Positions 61,745 to 64,000 of a stretch of 64,000 nt of DNA are shown piece after piece. The notes beneath the pieces are model-generated. The model saw only the letters and a program-made list of their open reading frames with translations, was not told the DNA's origin and searched no databases. The stretch is taken from assembly GCA_052169395.1 (NCBI GenBank), contig JBQNCN010000003.1, positions 247,368 through 311,367 on the forward strand, given 5' to 3'. A program made the position numbers and the translations under genes. Within the stretch, counting starts at the first letter, position 1, and each line of letters starts with the position of its first letter. The stretch is from Fimenecus sp052169395 (GTDB taxonomy: Bacteria; Bacillota; Clostridia; Oscillospirales; Acutalibacteraceae).

Positions 61745-63256
61745 TTATTTATCGTTGGATAAACTCTTCATTGTCGGGAAAAGCAGAACATCTCGTATTG
61801 CAGGTGAATCTGTAAACAGCATAACCATTCTGTCAATACCGAAGCCTATTCCGCCTGTCGGCGGCATACCTATTTCCATTGCATTCATAAAGTCTTCATC
61901 AGTTGTATTCGCTTCATCATCACCCGCTTTAAGTCTTTCTTCTTCTTCCTTGAAGCGTTCACGCTGGTCAACAGGGTCATTAAGTTCAGAATAAGCATTA
62001 GCCATTTCCCAGCCGTTTATATAAAATTCAAATCGCTCAACATATTCGGGATTGTTAGGTTTTTTCTTTGTAAGCGGTGAAATATCTGTCGGATGGTCGC
62101 AAACAAAGGTAGGATCCATCATTTGTTTTTCACAGAACTCATCAAAGAAGAGATTTAATATATCGCCTTTTGTATGTCTTTTTTCATATTCGACACCCTT
62201 TTCGTCCGCAATTCGTCTTGCGTCCTCAACGCTCTTTATTTCATTCCAATCAACATCGGCATATTTTTTAACGGCATCAACCATTGTAATTCTTTCAAAA
62301 GGTTTTGAAAGATCTATTTCTCTACCGTTATATGTAAATTTAAGTGTTCCCAAAACTTCATTTGCCACATGACGATAAAGCTTTTCGGTAAGGTCCATCA
62401 TGCCGTTATAATCGGTATAAGCCTGATAAAGCTCCATAAGGGTAAATTCAGGATTATGCCTTGTATCAAATCCCTCATTTCTGAAAACTCTACCTATTTC
62501 ATAAACTCGTTCAAGTCCGCCTACAATAAGCCTTTTAAGATAAAGTTCAAGAGAAATTCTTAGCTTTTTATCTTCACTTAGACTGTTATAATGCGTAATA
62601 AACGGCCTTGCGGCAGCTCCTCCCGCATTTTCAACAAGCATAGGCGTTTCGACCTCCATAAAGCCTTGCCCGTCAAGATATCTTCTTATTGAAGATAGAA
62701 TTGCCGAACGCTTTATAAAAGTTACCCTTACATCGTCATTCACCGTCAAGTCAAGATATCTTTGACGATACCTTGCATCCGTATCCTGAAGCCCGTGATA
62801 TTTTTCAGGAAGCGGTCTTAACGCCTTTGAAAGAAGCTTTACTTCAGTTGCATGAACTGAAATCTCTCCTGTTTTCGTCTTGAATATTTCACCCTTTACG
62901 CCTACAATATCGCCTAAATCAAGATGCTTAAAATCAAGATATTCATCAGTACCCAAAAAATCTCTTGCAACATAGCACTGCATTCCACCTGTTTTATCCT
63001 TAACATTACAGAAAGAAGCTTTACCCATAACTCTTTTCTGCATAAGTCTTCCCGCAATGCTTACGTTATGCCCTTCAAAAGCTTCAAAATTTTCCTTTAT
63101 TTCGGAAGCGTGTGCACTTATATCATATTTAGTTATAACGAATGGGTCCTTGCCCTCTTCTCTCAGTTCATTAAGCTTATTAAGTCTTATATGAAACTGC
63201 TCGTCAGGAGTCTTTTCAATCTGATTATTACTTTGCTTTTTCTGTTCATTTGCCAT
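61745..63256 (-). CDS. lysS: Lysyl-tRNA synthetase, class II
   Basis: 503 residues, normal length. The N-terminal OB-fold anticodon domain (about 60-165, VSIAGRLMQKRVMGKASF) precedes the catalytic domain with motif 1 (GFMEVETPMLVENAGGAAA), motif 2 (GRVFRNEGFDTRHNPEFT) and motif 3 (GIGFGIDRMVMLFT). It charges tRNA-Lys. greA lies upstream, a common Firmicutes pair, but a hairpin lies between them. Confidence 0.97.
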   Translation of the reverse strand: MANEQKKQSNNQIEKTPDEQFHIRLNKLNELREEGKDPFVITKYDISAHASEIKENFEAFEGHNVSIAGRLMQKRVMGKASFCNVKDKTGGMQCYVARDFLGTDEYLDFKHLDLGDIVGVKGEIFKTKTGEISVHATEVKLLSKALRPLPEKYHGLQDTDARYRQRYLDLTVNDDVRVTFIKRSAILSSIRRYLDGQGFMEVETPMLVENAGGAAARPFITHYNSLSEDKKLRISLELYLKRLIVGGLERVYEIGRVFRNEGFDTRHNPEFTLMELYQAYTDYNGMMDLTEKLYRHVANEVLGTLKFTYNGREIDLSKPFERITMVDAVKKYADVDWNEIKSVEDARRIADEKGVEYEKRHTKGDILNLFFDEFCEKQMMDPTFVCDHPTDISPLTKKKPNNPEYVERFEFYINGWEMANAYSELNDPVDQRERFKEEEERLKAGDDEANTTDEDFMNAMEIGMPPTGGIGFGIDRMVMLFTDSPAIRDVLLFPTMKSLSNDK

Positions 63257-63276
63257 TTTATGCCTCTTTTAAAAAA

Positions 63277-63291
63277 GCGGGCAAAGCCCGC
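63277..63291 (-). terminator. Hairpin between greA and lysS
   Basis: GCGGGC-AAA-GCCCGC, followed on the minus strand by TTTTTT. It should end part of the greA transcription, giving more greA than lysS mRNA. Confidence 0.85.
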
Positions 63292-63310
63292 AAAATTTAT
63301 AATTAAATTA

Positions 63311-63784
63311 TTATGCGTTTGTTGCTATAATTATGAAATTTAAAACACCGCCGGGGGTTTCAACCTCAACCTTGCTACCTTTTTTCTTACCTATTAAAGC
63401 CTTACCAACAGGAGAATCCTCTGAGATTCTGCCTCTAAGAGGATCTGAATCTTCTGAAGAAACGATGGTATAAACAAAAGTAGAGCCTTTTTCATCCTTG
63501 ATTTCAACTTTTGAACCATGACGAATAACGCCCGCTTTCATAACGCTCTCATCGATTACTCTTGCATTTTTAACTGTATATTCAAGATCTCTTATTTCAG
63601 CCTCATGTTTTGCTTGATCATTTTTCGCTTCATCATATTCGGAATTTTCTGAAAGATCGCCATATGACCTTGCCTGTTTAAGTGCCTCGGCATCTTGCTT
63701 TCTAATTACTGTTTTAAGGTAGGTTAATCTATCTTTTAATTTTTTGAGTTCTTCTTCAGTAACCCATTTTTCATTATCTGCCAT
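63311..63784 (-). CDS. greA: Transcription elongation factor GreA
   Basis: 157 residues from the ATG at 63784; an upstream extension covers the promoter. The N-terminal coiled coil has WVTEEELKKLKDRLTYL, ARSYGDLSENSEYDEAKNDQ with the acidic tip residues that enter the polymerase channel, and the C-terminal FKBP-like domain has VGKALIGKKKGSKVEVETPGG. It restarts backtracked RNA polymerase by inducing transcript cleavage. Confidence 0.97.
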   Translation of the reverse strand: MADNEKWVTEEELKKLKDRLTYLKTVIRKQDAEALKQARSYGDLSENSEYDEAKNDQAKHEAEIRDLEYTVKNARVIDESVMKAGVIRHGSKVEIKDEKGSTFVYTIVSSEDSDPLRGRISEDSPVGKALIGKKKGSKVEVETPGGVLNFIIIATNA

Positions 63785-63821
63785 AACTTTGCATACTTCC
63801 TTAACATAATATAATAAAAGG

Positions 63822-63850
63822 ATTATAGAGAATTTAATACAAAATGTCAA
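63822..63850 (-). promoter_or_regulatory. Consensus promoter of greA
   Basis: Minus-strand TTGACA (63850-63845), exactly 17 bp, TATAAT (63827-63822), a perfect housekeeping sigma promoter. Confidence 0.9.
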
Positions 63851-63892
63851 GGTTTCAATTAAAATGCAAATTTTATAATATAATAATAAAAA

Positions 63893-63912
63893 AGCGAAGC
63901 TAAAGCTTCGCT
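63893..63912 (-). terminator. Terminator of the tRNA-Asn transcript
   Basis: AGCGAAGC-TAAA-GCTTCGCT, followed by TTTTTT on the minus strand, 22 bp beyond the tRNA end. Confidence 0.9.
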
Positions 63913-63934
63913 GAAATAATCCTATTTATAAAAA

Positions 63935-64000
63935 TGGCTCCCCCAGTTGGACTCGAACCAACGACACCGCGGTTAACAGCCGCGTGCTCTACCGACTGAG
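63935..64000 (-). tRNA. tRNA-Asn (anticodon GTT), 5' end cut by window edge
   Basis: The visible part runs from the D arm (CTCAGTCGGTAGAG) through anticodon stem CGCGG/CCGCG with loop CTGTTAA, giving GTT, to the T arm TTGG-TTCGAGT-CCAA, the acceptor 3' strand and an encoded CCA. Confidence 0.95.

Noticed and set aside
1..64000. Prophage, transposon, integron or CRISPR array
   Set aside because: No transposase, integrase, cas gene or regularly spaced repeat was seen; the only decayed loci are the two described.

Overview
The window is AT-rich DNA from a strictly anaerobic, low-GC Firmicute, most probably a gut-associated Clostridia (inference, no 16S present). The signs are a clostridial-order Rnf complex (rnfCDGEAB), a desulfoferrodoxin, a PPi-type phosphofructokinase, a T-box leader, Rho-independent terminators with long U tracts, and a GH29 fucosidase. 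Housekeeping genes dominate. I see no prophage, insertion sequence, CRISPR array or rRNA operon.

Layout. 0-4.5 kb (minus): DegT-type sugar aminotransferase (cut by the window edge), LytR-CpsA-Psr protein, phosphoglucomutase and a coupled 34-residue membrane peptide; an envelope/polysaccharide set. 4.6-9.4 kb (plus): small membrane protein, then a TetR/MMPL exporter/lipoprotein operon with two operator palindromes on its promoter. 9.4-17.2 kb: tRNA-Arg, an orphan trpB behind a Trp T-box, membrane proteins, purA with a leader hairpin, and pncB-ppa. 17.2-19.3 kb: acyl-CoA synthetase and a wrecked maltose/galactoside acetyltransferase gene. 19.4-23.2 kb: zinc uptake operon znuA-znuC-znuB plus an OB-fold-like protein behind a Zur-type box, then desulfoferrodoxin. 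23.3-31.7 kb: one long operon apbE, NusG-II domain protein, Gx (Hpre_diP_synt_I) protein, rnfCDGEAB and a GH29 fucosidase.

31.8-44 kb: TVP38 protein, mscL with a zinc ribbon, proC, rpsT, then an informational operon read leftward: rnj, gdpP, rplI, dnaB, tilS, hpt, ftsH. 44-49.6 kb (plus): MATE exporter and YbjQ protein, a convergent EamA exporter, pfp and an uncharacterised radical SAM protein. 49.7-55.6 kb (minus): tRNA-Leu and potABCD followed by a WYL regulator and a HAD phosphatase. 55.7-58.2 kb: ArsR repressor and zinc/cadmium efflux ATPase. 58.3-60.2 kb: proA-rpe. 60.4-61.6 kb: decayed remnants of a membrane-anchored nuclease-toxin-like gene and a CPCC-family gene. 61.7-64 kb: greA-lysS and the start of a tRNA-Asn.

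How the genes work together: zinc import and zinc export are both present with separate metal-sensing operators; ApbE supplies the covalent FMN needed by RnfG and RnfD; proA and proC serve proline synthesis at separate sites; orphan trpB with a Trp-specific T-box suggests indole salvage. The most unusual signals are the broken toxin/CPCC locus, the zinc-operon OB protein, MscL with a zinc ribbon, and the fucosidase translationally tied to rnfB.
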